Origin: Clostridium amylolyticum
GTDB taxonomy: Bacteria; Bacillota; Clostridia; Clostridiales; Clostridiaceae
Direction: 5' to 3'
Length of the DNA: 64,000 nt
NCBI RefSeq assembly: GCF_900142075.1
Contig: NZ_FQZO01000002.1
Span: 1 to 64,000, forward strand
In this document: positions 52,046-60,217 of the stretch, in pieces
Layout of the letters: each line of letters begins with the position of its first letter
How positions within the stretch are numbered: position 1 is the stretch's first letter
The notes under the pieces: generated by a model
Told to the model about the DNA's origin: nothing
The model's input: only the letters and a program-made list of their open reading frames with translations
Database searches by the model: none
Translations under genes and position numbers: made by a program

Positions 52046-54157
52046 TTAGCTTGTATAATTCTTCTTATTGTTCACATGGGACATTCTGTCGGATCTTTCT
52101 GCAGATTTTCCTGGTCCAAATCTTTCGTCAAGGCTTAGGTAGCCAGTAACTCTAGAGATGCCCTGTATATCATAGCTTCCACATTTTGAACACTTACTCT
52201 CACTGCCATGAAGATAGGTGCCGCAATGTTTGCAGTATCTTATGTGAAAGTTTATTCCTATGTAGCTTATATTTGTATTATTATAAGCATAGTTTAATAT
52301 ATCCATTATAGCTTCTGGTGAAGGTACATCATCCACTTCTACATAGCTTATGTGTCCTGCATTGCAAAGCTTATGATAAGGCGCTTCAATATCGATTTTA
52401 TCCTTAATGGAAATGGGGAAGCCCACGGGAACATGATAGGAGTTAGTGTAATAATCTTTATCTGTAACTCCAGGTATTTCTCCAAAGACTCTCTTGTCCT
52501 GTACAATAAATCTTCCGCTTAAGCCTTCTGCTGGGGTAGCATAGGTGCTCCAGTTAAGCTTAGTTTCTTGGGTTAACTTATCTGTATACTCTCTCATAAA
52601 GGAAACTATTTTAACACCTAGCTCTCTTGTATTTTCATCTTCACCGTGGTGTTTTCCAGTAAGTGCTTTAAGGGTTTCAGCAAGTCCTATAAATCCTATA
52701 CTCCAGGTTCCTTGTTTTAATATAGGCTCAATGGAGTGGTCTGGACTTAAATTTTCCGATCCCTTCATAAGTCCCTGCCCTGCTACAAAAGGTAAATCCT
52801 TAATCTTAAGCTTCTTTAGTATTTCATATCTATGCATTAATGATTCTTTAGCTAATTCTAATCTATGCTTAAGTAAAATAAAGAACTTTTCTTCACTACC
52901 TTTTGCTAGTATACCTAGCCTTGGTAGATTTATGGTGGTAGGGGCGATATTCCCCCTTCCTTTAGTGCCTGGCTCTCCATTTACATTTGACATAATATAG
53001 GTTCTGCAGCCCATGGTAGCTGGCATATATCCTTTATCATAATAAACCTTATTAAAATCTGAATCTATATTCATAAAGGTTGGATTCATTCTCTTGGCAG
53101 CCACTCTGCAAGCAAGCTTAAATAAATAGTGGTATGGATCTCTCTCTTCCCTATTTACTCCTTCTTTAACCCTGAATATTATATTAGGAAATATAGGTTG
53201 TTCTCCTTTTCCTAATCCTTTTTCATACTCTTCAAGGAATACTTCACATACTAAAGCTGCATCCTTAGAATTTGGTATACCTAAATTAATTGAACTAAAA
53301 GGCACCTGAGATCCTGCACGGGAGTGCATGGTGTTTAAGTTATAAACTATGCCTTGCATGGCTTGCTGCACGCTTCTTCTCAGTTTCTTTTCTACTAGTT
53401 CTTCCAATTTGCTTTCTTCTATACCAAGGTCTAAAAATTCTTTTCTTATTTCTTGTCTTGTAGGGTCCACAAAGGCGCCCATATCATTGTCAAAATCTGG
53501 ATGAGATTGTCCACCAAACATATCATTTTGGGTAGATTGTAATAAAATACAGGATAATTCCGCTGCGGACTCTATTCTCCTGGGCTTGTTTATTGTTCCA
53601 TATCCAGTATTAAAACCGCTTTCTAACAGTTCTAAAGTAGGAATGTGCAAGCAGTTGGTGGTTAAATTATAACTATCTAAATCATGGTAGTAAATATCAC
53701 CATTTTCGTGAGCCTTAGCTAGGTGCTTTGGCATAGCTGCTAGGTTATGCCACTTATTGGATTCACTGGCAATTCTCAAGAGCTTTGAACTGAAGTTATT
53801 TCCAACATTGGCATTGTCCCTGTCAGTTTCCACTCCAATAAGCTCTATAGCCTTCATAAGATCGGATTTTATTTCTCTAACCTTTGTTCTTTCTTTTCTG
53901 TAATTGTAGTAAGCTGATGCTATTTCTTTATAATCTTTTTCTCTTAGCACATCTTCTACAATATTTTGGATTTCTTCTACAGTAACTTTTTCTTTTTCAC
54001 TATTTTCTATGTACCTAATTACACTTTGAGTTAACTCCATTACTTCGCTTTCTCTAAGGTTACTTCCTACCTCTTCCCCTGCCTTTTTAATGGCATCGGT
54101 GATTTTAGTAGATTTGAAGTTAACCTGACGTCCATCTCGTTTCACAACATGTAGCAT
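52046..54157 (-). CDS. nrdD: Anaerobic ribonucleoside-triphosphate reductase
   Basis: About 703 residues. An N-terminal ATP-cone (residues 1-90, VVKRDGRQVNFKSTKITDAI) precedes the ten-strand barrel. CRTYIMSNVNGEPGTKGRGN belongs to the active-site region, the zinc site is CKHC and CSKC near the C-terminus, and SRVTGYLSLDERFG carries the glycyl radical Gly. It makes deoxynucleotides from NTPs without oxygen. The ATG follows GGAGGT. No nrdG activase gene follows in the window; it must be elsewhere. Candidate NrdR boxes lie upstream. Confidence 0.96.
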   Translation of the reverse strand: MLHVVKRDGRQVNFKSTKITDAIKKAGEEVGSNLRESEVMELTQSVIRYIENSEKEKVTVEEIQNIVEDVLREKDYKEIASAYYNYRKERTKVREIKSDLMKAIELIGVETDRDNANVGNNFSSKLLRIASESNKWHNLAAMPKHLAKAHENGDIYYHDLDSYNLTTNCLHIPTLELLESGFNTGYGTINKPRRIESAAELSCILLQSTQNDMFGGQSHPDFDNDMGAFVDPTRQEIRKEFLDLGIEESKLEELVEKKLRRSVQQAMQGIVYNLNTMHSRAGSQVPFSSINLGIPNSKDAALVCEVFLEEYEKGLGKGEQPIFPNIIFRVKEGVNREERDPYHYLFKLACRVAAKRMNPTFMNIDSDFNKVYYDKGYMPATMGCRTYIMSNVNGEPGTKGRGNIAPTTINLPRLGILAKGSEEKFFILLKHRLELAKESLMHRYEILKKLKIKDLPFVAGQGLMKGSENLSPDHSIEPILKQGTWSIGFIGLAETLKALTGKHHGEDENTRELGVKIVSFMREYTDKLTQETKLNWSTYATPAEGLSGRFIVQDKRVFGEIPGVTDKDYYTNSYHVPVGFPISIKDKIDIEAPYHKLCNAGHISYVEVDDVPSPEAIMDILNYAYNNTNISYIGINFHIRYCKHCGTYLHGSESKCSKCGSYDIQGISRVTGYLSLDERFGPGKSAERSDRMSHVNNKKNYTS

Positions 54158-54173
54158 ACCAAAAACCTCCATT

Positions 54174-54221
54174 GTACTATATATTGTACCTGGTTAATTA
54201 TACATCAGCAATATTTTATTG
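54174..54221 (-). promoter_or_regulatory. Candidate NrdR box pair upstream of nrdD
   Basis: Two AT-rich palindromes, GTACTATATATTGTAC (54174-54189) and CAATATTTTATTG (54209-54221), centres about 33 bases apart, resemble tandem NrdR sites in sequence and spacing. Confidence 0.4.
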
Positions 54222-54597
54222 GCAATTTTTCATTTTCCATAAAAGTATCACTAGTTTATTTTACGTCTTTTTAGCTTCAAATTTTAGTGTTTTTTAGATA
54301 TTTATTATATTTGACTTTAAATAAAGCTTTCTCATTTTATAGTAAAATGAATAAAAGCTTCATATTTTTATATTAAATCACGGCATATAAGGCCTTCTTC
54401 CCTCATAGTAGAATAAATAGATATATATATTTATTTTGGATATGGCAAATAAAATTTTCTTATGTCATAGTGAAATGATATATAAGCATATAATTTATGT
54501 ATCAAGAGGGTATTAGCAATGTTAGTCATGGGATAAAATAGTATTAAAGATTATTTTTAGTTGCAACGATGAGCAACTTAAATCTTAGGAGGATGTA
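54222..54597. other. Intergenic stretch, nothing recognised
   Basis: About 375 AT-rich bases between divergent nrdD and the DUF3048 gene. It should contain their promoters. No hairpin or known RNA stands out. Confidence 0.4.
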
Positions 54598-55638
54598 ATG
54601 AAAAAATTAGTATTTACCCTGATTTTATGTATAAGTTTTATTTTGTGTGGTTGCAGTTTAATTTCCTTTAAAAAAGACAAAAGCATAATTGATAAAGAAG
54701 AAAAAACTTCTGTAGTGGAAGATAAGAACACCGAAACTTCAGTAAAAAAAGCTGTATATTCACCTTATACTGGAGAAGAGCTTTCAGATGATGCTAAAGA
54801 CTTAATCCCCTTTATGGCTATTATAGAAAATTCTAAGGCAGCAAGACCTCAATCCGGTCTTATAGATGCAGATATAGTTTTTGAAACCATGGCTGAGGGG
54901 GGAATCCCTAGGTTTATAGCCTTATTTTATGGTAACAGCCCTAAAATAATAGGTCCTATAAGAAGTGTAAGGCCTTACTTTTTAAATCTGGCTGAAGAAT
55001 TTACCCTTCCTTTTGCTCACTGTGGAGGTAGCGAAGAAGCCACCATAAGTATTCAGAAAGGCAAGGGTAAAAGCATGGATGAGGCCGCCAATGGAAGCTC
55101 TTATTGGAGGGATAAAACTAGAAAATCGCCTCATAACCTCTATACCTCTACAGAAAAGTTAAGAGCTTTAATTTCTAAAAAGAACTTTTTAGTTTCACCC
55201 TCTTCATCTCTAAAATTTGATAAAGCTTCTTGGAATAATGGAACTTTTACCTCTGCCAAGGAAGTTATAATTAAACCCAATAAGAACTACAATACTAGTT
55301 ATATTTATAAGGACGGGAAGTATATGAAGTCTATGGATAATGAACCATCCATAGATAGGGAAAATAAAAAGAATATTCATGCAGATAATATAATCATTCA
55401 AAAAACAGATATAGCCTTACAAAAGGATGGTATTCATATAGATATTAGACTTACAGGACAAGGTGAAGGATTTTTAATATCTCAAGGTAAATATCAAAAG
55501 ATAAAATGGAGTAAGAAGGGTGATGCTTCCCCTACCCTTTTAACAGATGAGTCTGGTAAGGCTGTAAATCTATCTCCTGGAAAGACCTGGTGGCATATAG
55601 TGAATAAAAGCGACATGATAGTTATTAATGGAGATTGA
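54598..55638 (+). CDS. DUF3048 lipoprotein (YerB family)
   Basis: 346 residues. A lipoprotein signal peptide ends in the lipobox ILCGC, with Cys19 as lipid anchor. YSPYTGEEL, PFMAIIENSKAARPQSGL, ADIVFETMAEGGIPRFIALF and IGPIRSVRPYF are the hallmarks of DUF3048 (Bacillus YerB). The family is exported and of unknown function. AGGAGGATG precedes the ATG. It is followed by hairpins and an ECF transporter gene on the same strand. Confidence 0.9.
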   Translation: MKKLVFTLILCISFILCGCSLISFKKDKSIIDKEEKTSVVEDKNTETSVKKAVYSPYTGEELSDDAKDLIPFMAIIENSKAARPQSGLIDADIVFETMAEGGIPRFIALFYGNSPKIIGPIRSVRPYFLNLAEEFTLPFAHCGGSEEATISIQKGKGKSMDEAANGSSYWRDKTRKSPHNLYTSTEKLRALISKKNFLVSPSSSLKFDKASWNNGTFTSAKEVIIKPNKNYNTSYIYKDGKYMKSMDNEPSIDRENKKNIHADNIIIQKTDIALQKDGIHIDIRLTGQGEGFLISQGKYQKIKWSKKGDASPTLLTDESGKAVNLSPGKTWWHIVNKSDMIVINGD

Positions 55639-55657
55639 TGATTAAAGCATTTTTGTT

Positions 55658-55728
55658 GTATAATCTTATTTAGCATAAGATTATACATAGGATAAGCATC
55701 ATATATTTCTAGATATCTATCGCTTATC
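55658..55728 (+). promoter_or_regulatory. Two hairpins ahead of the ECF S-component gene
   Basis: Perfect twelve-base arms GTATAATCTTAT (55658-55669) and 55675-55686 are followed by GATAAGC (55691-55697) and GCTTATC (55722-55728). The first lacks a T tract. They could be the terminator of the lipoprotein gene or a regulatory leader of the transporter. Confidence 0.4.
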
Positions 55729-55755
55729 ATAAGACATAACATAGGAGATGAAACA

Positions 55756-56289
55756 ATGAAAGAAAACTATACTAAGAAAATTGTTCTTAGTGCACTACTT
55801 TTGGCTATTGCTGTAATAGCACAATCCTTAGGAAGAATATTTCCAAACATAAGTCAAGTATTTGTAGGTTCTATAGTTAATGCGGTTCTAATACTTACAG
55901 CCTATATTTGTGGACTTCCTTTTTCACTTTTAACCTCAGCACTAACTCCCTTATTAGCTTTTTTAACAGGCCAACTAAACCCTGTCCTTGGACCTTTTGT
56001 TCCTTTCATAGCTATAGGAAACATGGTACTAGTAACTCTTTTCTACTTCCTAAAGAATAGAGGAGAATGGGGACTTTATTTAGGTGTTCTAAGTGGTTCA
56101 CTATTAAAATTCGCATTTTTATTTTTCTCAGCTACAAAACTTGTGTTTATATTTGCTTTACCCATTCCACAAAAAGTGGCACAAAAGCTTACTGTAGCCA
56201 TGGGTTCTATACAATTAGTCACAGCTATCATAGGTGGTTCCGTGGCACTATTTATCATAAAGTCTTTAAAAATAAGAAAGATAATATAA
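55756..56289 (+). CDS. ECF transporter S component, substrate unknown
   Basis: 177 residues with five to six transmembrane helices. ALLLAIAVIAQSLGRIFPNI, GSIVNAVLILTAYICG, GQLNPVLGPFVPFIAIGN and the C-terminal VAMGSIQLVTAIIGG follow the S-component pattern of energy-coupling-factor vitamin uptake systems. Such proteins work with a shared EcfAAT module, which is not in this window. AGGAG precedes the ATG. The upstream hairpins match no riboswitch I know, so the vitamin cannot be named. Confidence 0.75.
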   Translation: MKENYTKKIVLSALLLAIAVIAQSLGRIFPNISQVFVGSIVNAVLILTAYICGLPFSLLTSALTPLLAFLTGQLNPVLGPFVPFIAIGNMVLVTLFYFLKNRGEWGLYLGVLSGSLLKFAFLFFSATKLVFIFALPIPQKVAQKLTVAMGSIQLVTAIIGGSVALFIIKSLKIRKII

Positions 56290-56291
56290 GA

Positions 56292-56335
56292 GGTTAAGAT
56301 TTCAACCCTAAGTTGAAATCTTAACCTTTTTATTT
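56292..56335. terminator. Terminator between the ECF and diguanylate cyclase genes
   Basis: GGTTAAGATTTCAA (56292-56305) and TTGAAATCTTAACC (56313-56326) are exact complements with T-rich tail; the convergent gene ends inside it. Confidence 0.85.
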
Positions 56336-57411
56336 TTCTTTAATGCATACATTTTTTTATCAGCCCTCATTAAAAGCTCTTCTCCAGTTAAATTGTCCTC
56401 TGGATTTATAGAAGTTATGCCATAACTAAAGTACATAGGGGAAACGCTATCACTAGAAACAGCTATTTCTTTTTCTATATAGCTTAGCCTTCTTTCTACA
56501 TCCTCTATGGTAGAGTCATTAAATATTATTACGAATTCATCCCCTGACATTCTAGCACAAATATCCTTAGGTAATGTAACCTTTTTCATTACACTTGAAA
56601 ATTTTAAAAGTGCTTTATCTCCTGATTCATGTCCAAAGGTATCATTTATAATTTTAAAATCATCTAAATCAATTAGTACTAATTGAGAGGTTGTATTATA
56701 TTTTTTAACCTTTTTTATTTCTTTATTTAAAAGTTCACGAAGGCTTCTTCTATTATAAAGGTCCGTTAAATCATCATGAGTAGCACTATATCTATGGTTT
56801 TCTTGGGATAAGAAGTTTTTAAGGGATAATTCTAATTCATTTTTAATGTGATTCATCATGTTTATATCATCTTGATTAAAGGTCACCAAGGAATCCATAG
56901 AGTCTATATTTAATATTCCTATAATTTTATCGTTAATTCTTATAGGAGAGCTTAGAACATAATATATATCATCTAAATCACCTGAACTTTTAAGCTCCTC
57001 ATATTTTTCTTTATGAAGAAAATCTTTATTAAATTTAGCTGGATTATTAATTATAGCAGTATCACTAAAACCATTACATTTATAAAGATATATTTCTTCC
57101 ATCCTAAAAAAAACATGTTTTAAATCCTCTGGGTACCCTCGAGAAGCTTTAAATCTGAATAAACCATCCTCATCTAGCATAAGGATGCTCCCTTTGTTTA
57201 CTTTTCTTATTATCCTTAATGTAGAATCTAAGATAAGTTCAAAGGCTTCCTCTTTGCTTTCTACTGCACTCATATTTTCTCCGAGATTATAGATCTCCTT
57301 TTTTAATCTTTCCATTTCTTCCAGTTCATTTTGTAATGCAATAATTTTAAACCCCAAATAAAAAGCTAAAAGCACCAGTGCAGTTATAAAAAGAATTAAC
57401 CAATCATTCAA
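56308..57411 (-). CDS. GAF-GGDEF diguanylate cyclase
   Basis: About 367 residues: an N-terminal transmembrane helix, a coiled coil, a GAF-type sensor (about 50-200, KVNKGSILMLDEDGLFRF) and a GGDEF domain (DDLTDLYNRRSL; VLIDLDDFKIINDTFGHESG). The active loop reads RMSGDEF, with Ser for the first Gly, a variant seen in active enzymes. The inhibitory RxxD site before it is LPKD, so product inhibition is probably lost. TTG at 57411 follows AGAGGTGA; GTG at 57420 is an alternative. It should make c-di-GMP. Confidence 0.88.
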   Translation of the reverse strand: MNDWLILFITALVLLAFYLGFKIIALQNELEEMERLKKEIYNLGENMSAVESKEEAFELILDSTLRIIRKVNKGSILMLDEDGLFRFKASRGYPEDLKHVFFRMEEIYLYKCNGFSDTAIINNPAKFNKDFLHKEKYEELKSSGDLDDIYYVLSSPIRINDKIIGILNIDSMDSLVTFNQDDINMMNHIKNELELSLKNFLSQENHRYSATHDDLTDLYNRRSLRELLNKEIKKVKKYNTTSQLVLIDLDDFKIINDTFGHESGDKALLKFSSVMKKVTLPKDICARMSGDEFVIIFNDSTIEDVERRLSYIEKEIAVSSDSVSPMYFSYGITSINPEDNLTGEELLMRADKKMYALKKNKKVKIST

Positions 57412-57515
57412 ATATATCACCTCTCAATATATATTATAAATCATATTAGTGCTTAAATGAATATTATCATTAATGATACAAAAAAAATCTATAGCATAAC
57501 TGATGATTATCACTA

Positions 57516-57543
57516 TTGATATAGTTCTCAATTCTGCTATAAT
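57516..57543 (+). promoter_or_regulatory. Promoter of the DegV-PadR operon
   Basis: TTGATA (57516-57521) and TATAAT (57538-57543) are 16 bases apart, about 37 bases before the start codon. Confidence 0.65.
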
Positions 57544-57579
57544 TAAATTATAGATTTATATTTTAGGAGGAATAGAATT

Positions 57580-58425
57580 TTGGAAAAAATTGCATTGATA
57601 ACTGATAGTGCCTGTGATATAGATATGGAAACCCTTAAAGAAAATAATATATATTTGTTACCCTTTAGGATAATTTATAAAAGTGAAGAATTTATGGATA
57701 GGATAGAAATATCTCCTCAAGAGGTTTATAACAGATTGAGTACTGAAATCCCTTCCACTTCCTTGCCAAATATACAGCTCATAGAGGATACCTTAACAGA
57801 AATAGAAGATAAGGGCTACACCCACGTAATAGCTATAATGATCTCTTCTGGTTTATCTGGTACTTATAATAGTATGAGATTAATGTGTGAAAATCACCCT
57901 AAGCTTACTTGTGAGATTTTTGATTCAAAGACATTAACTATGGGAGAAGGTTCCTTGGTATTATCTGCTGCAGAGATGATACAAAAAGGGTTAAGTTTTA
58001 ATGAGATTGCAGAAGCTCTTCCTAACCTTAGAAATAAAGTTCATGTTTATTTCACCTTAGAAACTCTAGAGTATCTTAGAAAAGGTGGCAGAATAGGAAA
58101 AGTAGCTGGTACCATAGGTGATCTTCTAAATATAAAGCCTATCATACATGTGGGAGATGATGGTATATATCATTCCTATGCCAAGGCTAGAGGCAAAAAT
58201 CAAGCCATGTCAAAGATCCTTTCAATATTAAAAGATTATTTAGATAAGGTAAAATGCTCAGTTTGGATACTAAACGGTGGAGCTCCAGAAGAAGGCAGAA
58301 AGTTTATGGAAAATGTTAAGGGGCTCAATAATATAGTAAATTTATTCTCAGGTGACATCGGTCCGGCTCTAGGGGTACACACAGGCCCAGGGCTAATTGG
58401 GCTAATTATTAAAGAGGAAGAATAA
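57580..58425 (+). CDS. DegV family fatty-acid-binding protein
   Basis: 281 residues from a TTG start after AGGAGG. ALITDSACDID at the start, STSLPNIQLIEDTL, ISSGLSGTYNSM (fatty-acid head-group Ser) and YLRKGGRIG are the DegV hallmarks. Some members (FakB) present fatty acids to the FakA kinase; no fakA gene is visible here. It lies three bases before the PadR-type gene, so the two form an operon. Confidence 0.92.
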   Translation: MEKIALITDSACDIDMETLKENNIYLLPFRIIYKSEEFMDRIEISPQEVYNRLSTEIPSTSLPNIQLIEDTLTEIEDKGYTHVIAIMISSGLSGTYNSMRLMCENHPKLTCEIFDSKTLTMGEGSLVLSAAEMIQKGLSFNEIAEALPNLRNKVHVYFTLETLEYLRKGGRIGKVAGTIGDLLNIKPIIHVGDDGIYHSYAKARGKNQAMSKILSILKDYLDKVKCSVWILNGGAPEEGRKFMENVKGLNNIVNLFSGDIGPALGVHTGPGLIGLIIKEEE

Positions 58426-58428
58426 CTT

Positions 58429-58881
58429 ATGAGCCAAGGCTTTTTAGATAACGAAACTTTAAAAGCTGAAGAGAAACGCTTATATGAAGAGTATAAACTA
58501 AAACTTGCTGCCTTAAAAAAAGTTCAAAAGGAAAAAGAGGCTGTAGGTCAAGTTTTTACCAAAGGACTTCTGCCTATTTATGTAATGTATATATTGAGTT
58601 TAGGCCCTACCAACGGTAATGAAATATCTCATAAAATAGGTGAAAAAACCAATGGCATGTGGGTACCCAGCACTGGTGGTATATATCCCCTCCTTAAAAA
58701 ATTTGAAAAGCAAAATTGGATTTCTGGAGAATGGGATGATCCTAAAAAGAAATTTCAAAAAATATACTTCTTAACAGAAGAAGGAAAAGAAGAACTGGAA
58801 AATAAAAAAGAACTGCTGCAAATAAAGATTGAAGAAGCTTTAGAAGTTTTTAAAATTATATATAGCGATTTGTATAATTAG
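58429..58881 (+). CDS. PadR family transcriptional regulator
   Basis: 150 residues. A basic helical N-terminal extension of about 45 residues precedes the PadR winged helix (LPIYVMYILSLGPTNGNEIS, WVPSTGGIYPLLKKFEKQNW), and a C-terminal dimer helix follows. The family's PSxGxxYPxLxxL pattern is clear. Probably regulates its own operon with degV. The start lies three bases after the degV stop. Confidence 0.85.
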   Translation: MSQGFLDNETLKAEEKRLYEEYKLKLAALKKVQKEKEAVGQVFTKGLLPIYVMYILSLGPTNGNEISHKIGEKTNGMWVPSTGGIYPLLKKFEKQNWISGEWDDPKKKFQKIYFLTEEGKEELENKKELLQIKIEEALEVFKIIYSDLYN

Positions 58882-58903
58882 AATTATTATTTTAATTATC
58901 AGT

Positions 58904-58940
58904 AAAAAGCTTTCCCTTACTAAAGGGTAAGCTTTTTTTT
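58904..58940 (+). terminator. Terminator after the DegV-PadR operon
   Basis: AAAAAGCTT and AAGCTTTTT arms with CCCTT/AAGGG inside and T8. Confidence 0.85.
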
Positions 58941-59029
58941 GCATATTTATAATATTTTTGTAAATACTAATTCATAATCTCTAGTATTTAATTCTGGAGA
59001 AAAGAGATGCTAAGGAGTGAAAGGTTATA

Positions 59030-59236
59030 ATGAAGGGTAAAGTTATAGACATGAATAAGACTGATGCCTTTATAAGCTTTGAAAATGGAACCACTATGGA
59101 TATATCCGTGAATAATCTTCCTAGACATGTTTCCGTGGGTGACGAAGTGGATATTCACTTTTCCAATAATGCTTCTTTTCAAAGCTCCACCTCTAGAGAC
59201 AGAATGACTAATAACAGTACAGTTGATTTTTTCTAA
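59030..59236 (+). CDS. Small beta-barrel-like protein, unknown function
   Basis: 68 residues. KGKVIDMNKTDAFISFENGT and HVSVGDEVDIHFS suggest a small OB- or SH3-like barrel, ending in a polar tail (SSTSRDRMTNNSTVDFF). AAGGAGTG and AAAGG lie upstream of the ATG. I do not recognise a named family. It lies just before the TPP riboswitch and is probably separate from thiT. Confidence 0.6.
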   Translation: MKGKVIDMNKTDAFISFENGTTMDISVNNLPRHVSVGDEVDIHFSNNASFQSSTSRDRMTNNSTVDFF

Positions 59237-59271
59237 TATAAATGATAGAATGTGCATATAATATAATAAGG

Positions 59272-59356
59272 TGTGCTAGGGGTGCCTGTGGCTGAGAAAT
59301 GAGCAATCATTAACCCTTTTACCTGATCTGGATAGTACCAGCGTAGGGAAGCGTTA
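59272..59356 (+). ncRNA. TPP riboswitch (THI element)
   Basis: The conserved blocks are in order: GGGGTGC (59279-59285), GGCTGAGA (59290-59297), ACCC, then ACCTGATCTGGATAGTACCA and GCGTAGGGAA. The aptamer binds thiamine pyrophosphate and is followed by a terminator and thiT, so thiamine uptake is shut off when TPP is abundant. Confidence 0.95.
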
Positions 59357-59370
59357 TTTACGTTAATAGG

Positions 59371-59397
59371 CCACATTCCATTGGGATGTGGTTTTTT
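59371..59397 (+). terminator. Expression-platform terminator of the TPP riboswitch
   Basis: CCACAT/ATGTGG stem with an extra CC/GG step and T6, 40 bases before the thiT start. Confidence 0.8.
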
Positions 59398-59437
59398 ATT
59401 TTTCAAAACTTCAGCGCACCATTAGGAGGTTTTATAT

Positions 59438-60103
59438 ATGTTTTTAAATTTATCTAAATCATTACAAAAGCTAAGCAAGATGTTTCAGGACATGCCTCAG
59501 AAGCTTTCTAAAGTACTCTCAAGTCCTGGTACTATAATAGCCTTAGTTGCAGTTATAGTTCTTATAGTTGTTCTATTAAGAACCAAAAAGATTAAATTTA
59601 ACACCAGACTTTTAGCTTTCATGGCTATAACCATAGCCTTATCTACAGTGCTAGGCACCATAAGTGTCTATAAGATGCCTCAGGGCGGCAGTGTTACCTT
59701 AGGCAGCATGGTTCCAATACTAGTTCTTACATTTATTTATGGCCCTGAGGTTGGATTTTTAACCGGTTTCGTGTATGGCCTTATAAATCTTATCACCGGA
59801 CCTTATATAATGCACCCTATACAAGTACTACTGGATTACCCTCTTCCTTTTATGCTTTTAGGAACTGCAGGTTACTTCAAAAATAATTATGTAGGTTCTA
59901 CTGTTGCTATATTTGCAAGATTTGTATGCCACTTACTTTCAGGGGTAGTATTTTTTGCTAGCTTTGCTGGAGATCAAAACCCATTAATCTACTCTATAAT
60001 CTATAACGGTAGCTACTTGCTTCCTGAATTGATAATAACAGTATTAGTGGTAGCTTTGTTACCTGTAAAAAGGTTAAGATCTATAGCTTCACCAGCTAAT
60101 TAG
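59438..60103 (+). CDS. thiT: ECF thiamine transporter S component ThiT
   Basis: 221 residues, six to seven transmembrane helices. MAITIALSTVLGTISVYKMP, GGSVTLGSMVPILVLTFIYG, GPYIMHPIQVLLDYPLPF and the C-terminal GSYLLPE are the ThiT signature, including residues that bind thiamine. It has about 55 extra N-terminal residues with an additional helix compared with short ThiT proteins. AGGAGG precedes the ATG, and a TPP riboswitch controls it. It needs an EcfAAT module encoded elsewhere. Confidence 0.93.
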   Translation: MFLNLSKSLQKLSKMFQDMPQKLSKVLSSPGTIIALVAVIVLIVVLLRTKKIKFNTRLLAFMAITIALSTVLGTISVYKMPQGGSVTLGSMVPILVLTFIYGPEVGFLTGFVYGLINLITGPYIMHPIQVLLDYPLPFMLLGTAGYFKNNYVGSTVAIFARFVCHLLSGVVFFASFAGDQNPLIYSIIYNGSYLLPELIITVLVVALLPVKRLRSIASPAN

Positions 60104-60163
60104 TACTTGATAAACTGTACTTAAAACGCTTGAATAAACATTATAAGTATATATTCTATAAGT

Positions 60164-60200
60164 AAAAGCATGTACATGGAATTTCCATGTACATGCTTTT
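60164..60200. terminator. Terminator between convergent thiT and the NhaC-family gene
   Basis: AAAAGCATGTACATGGA (60164-60180) and TCCATGTACATGCTTTT (60184-60200) are exact complements; bidirectional. Confidence 0.88.
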
Positions 60201-60217
60201 CATTTTCTTTAAATTGA

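Noticed and set aside
56308..57411. GGDEF domain judged inactive because of SGDEF
   Set aside because: SGDEF is found in functional cyclases and the remaining catalytic residues are in place.
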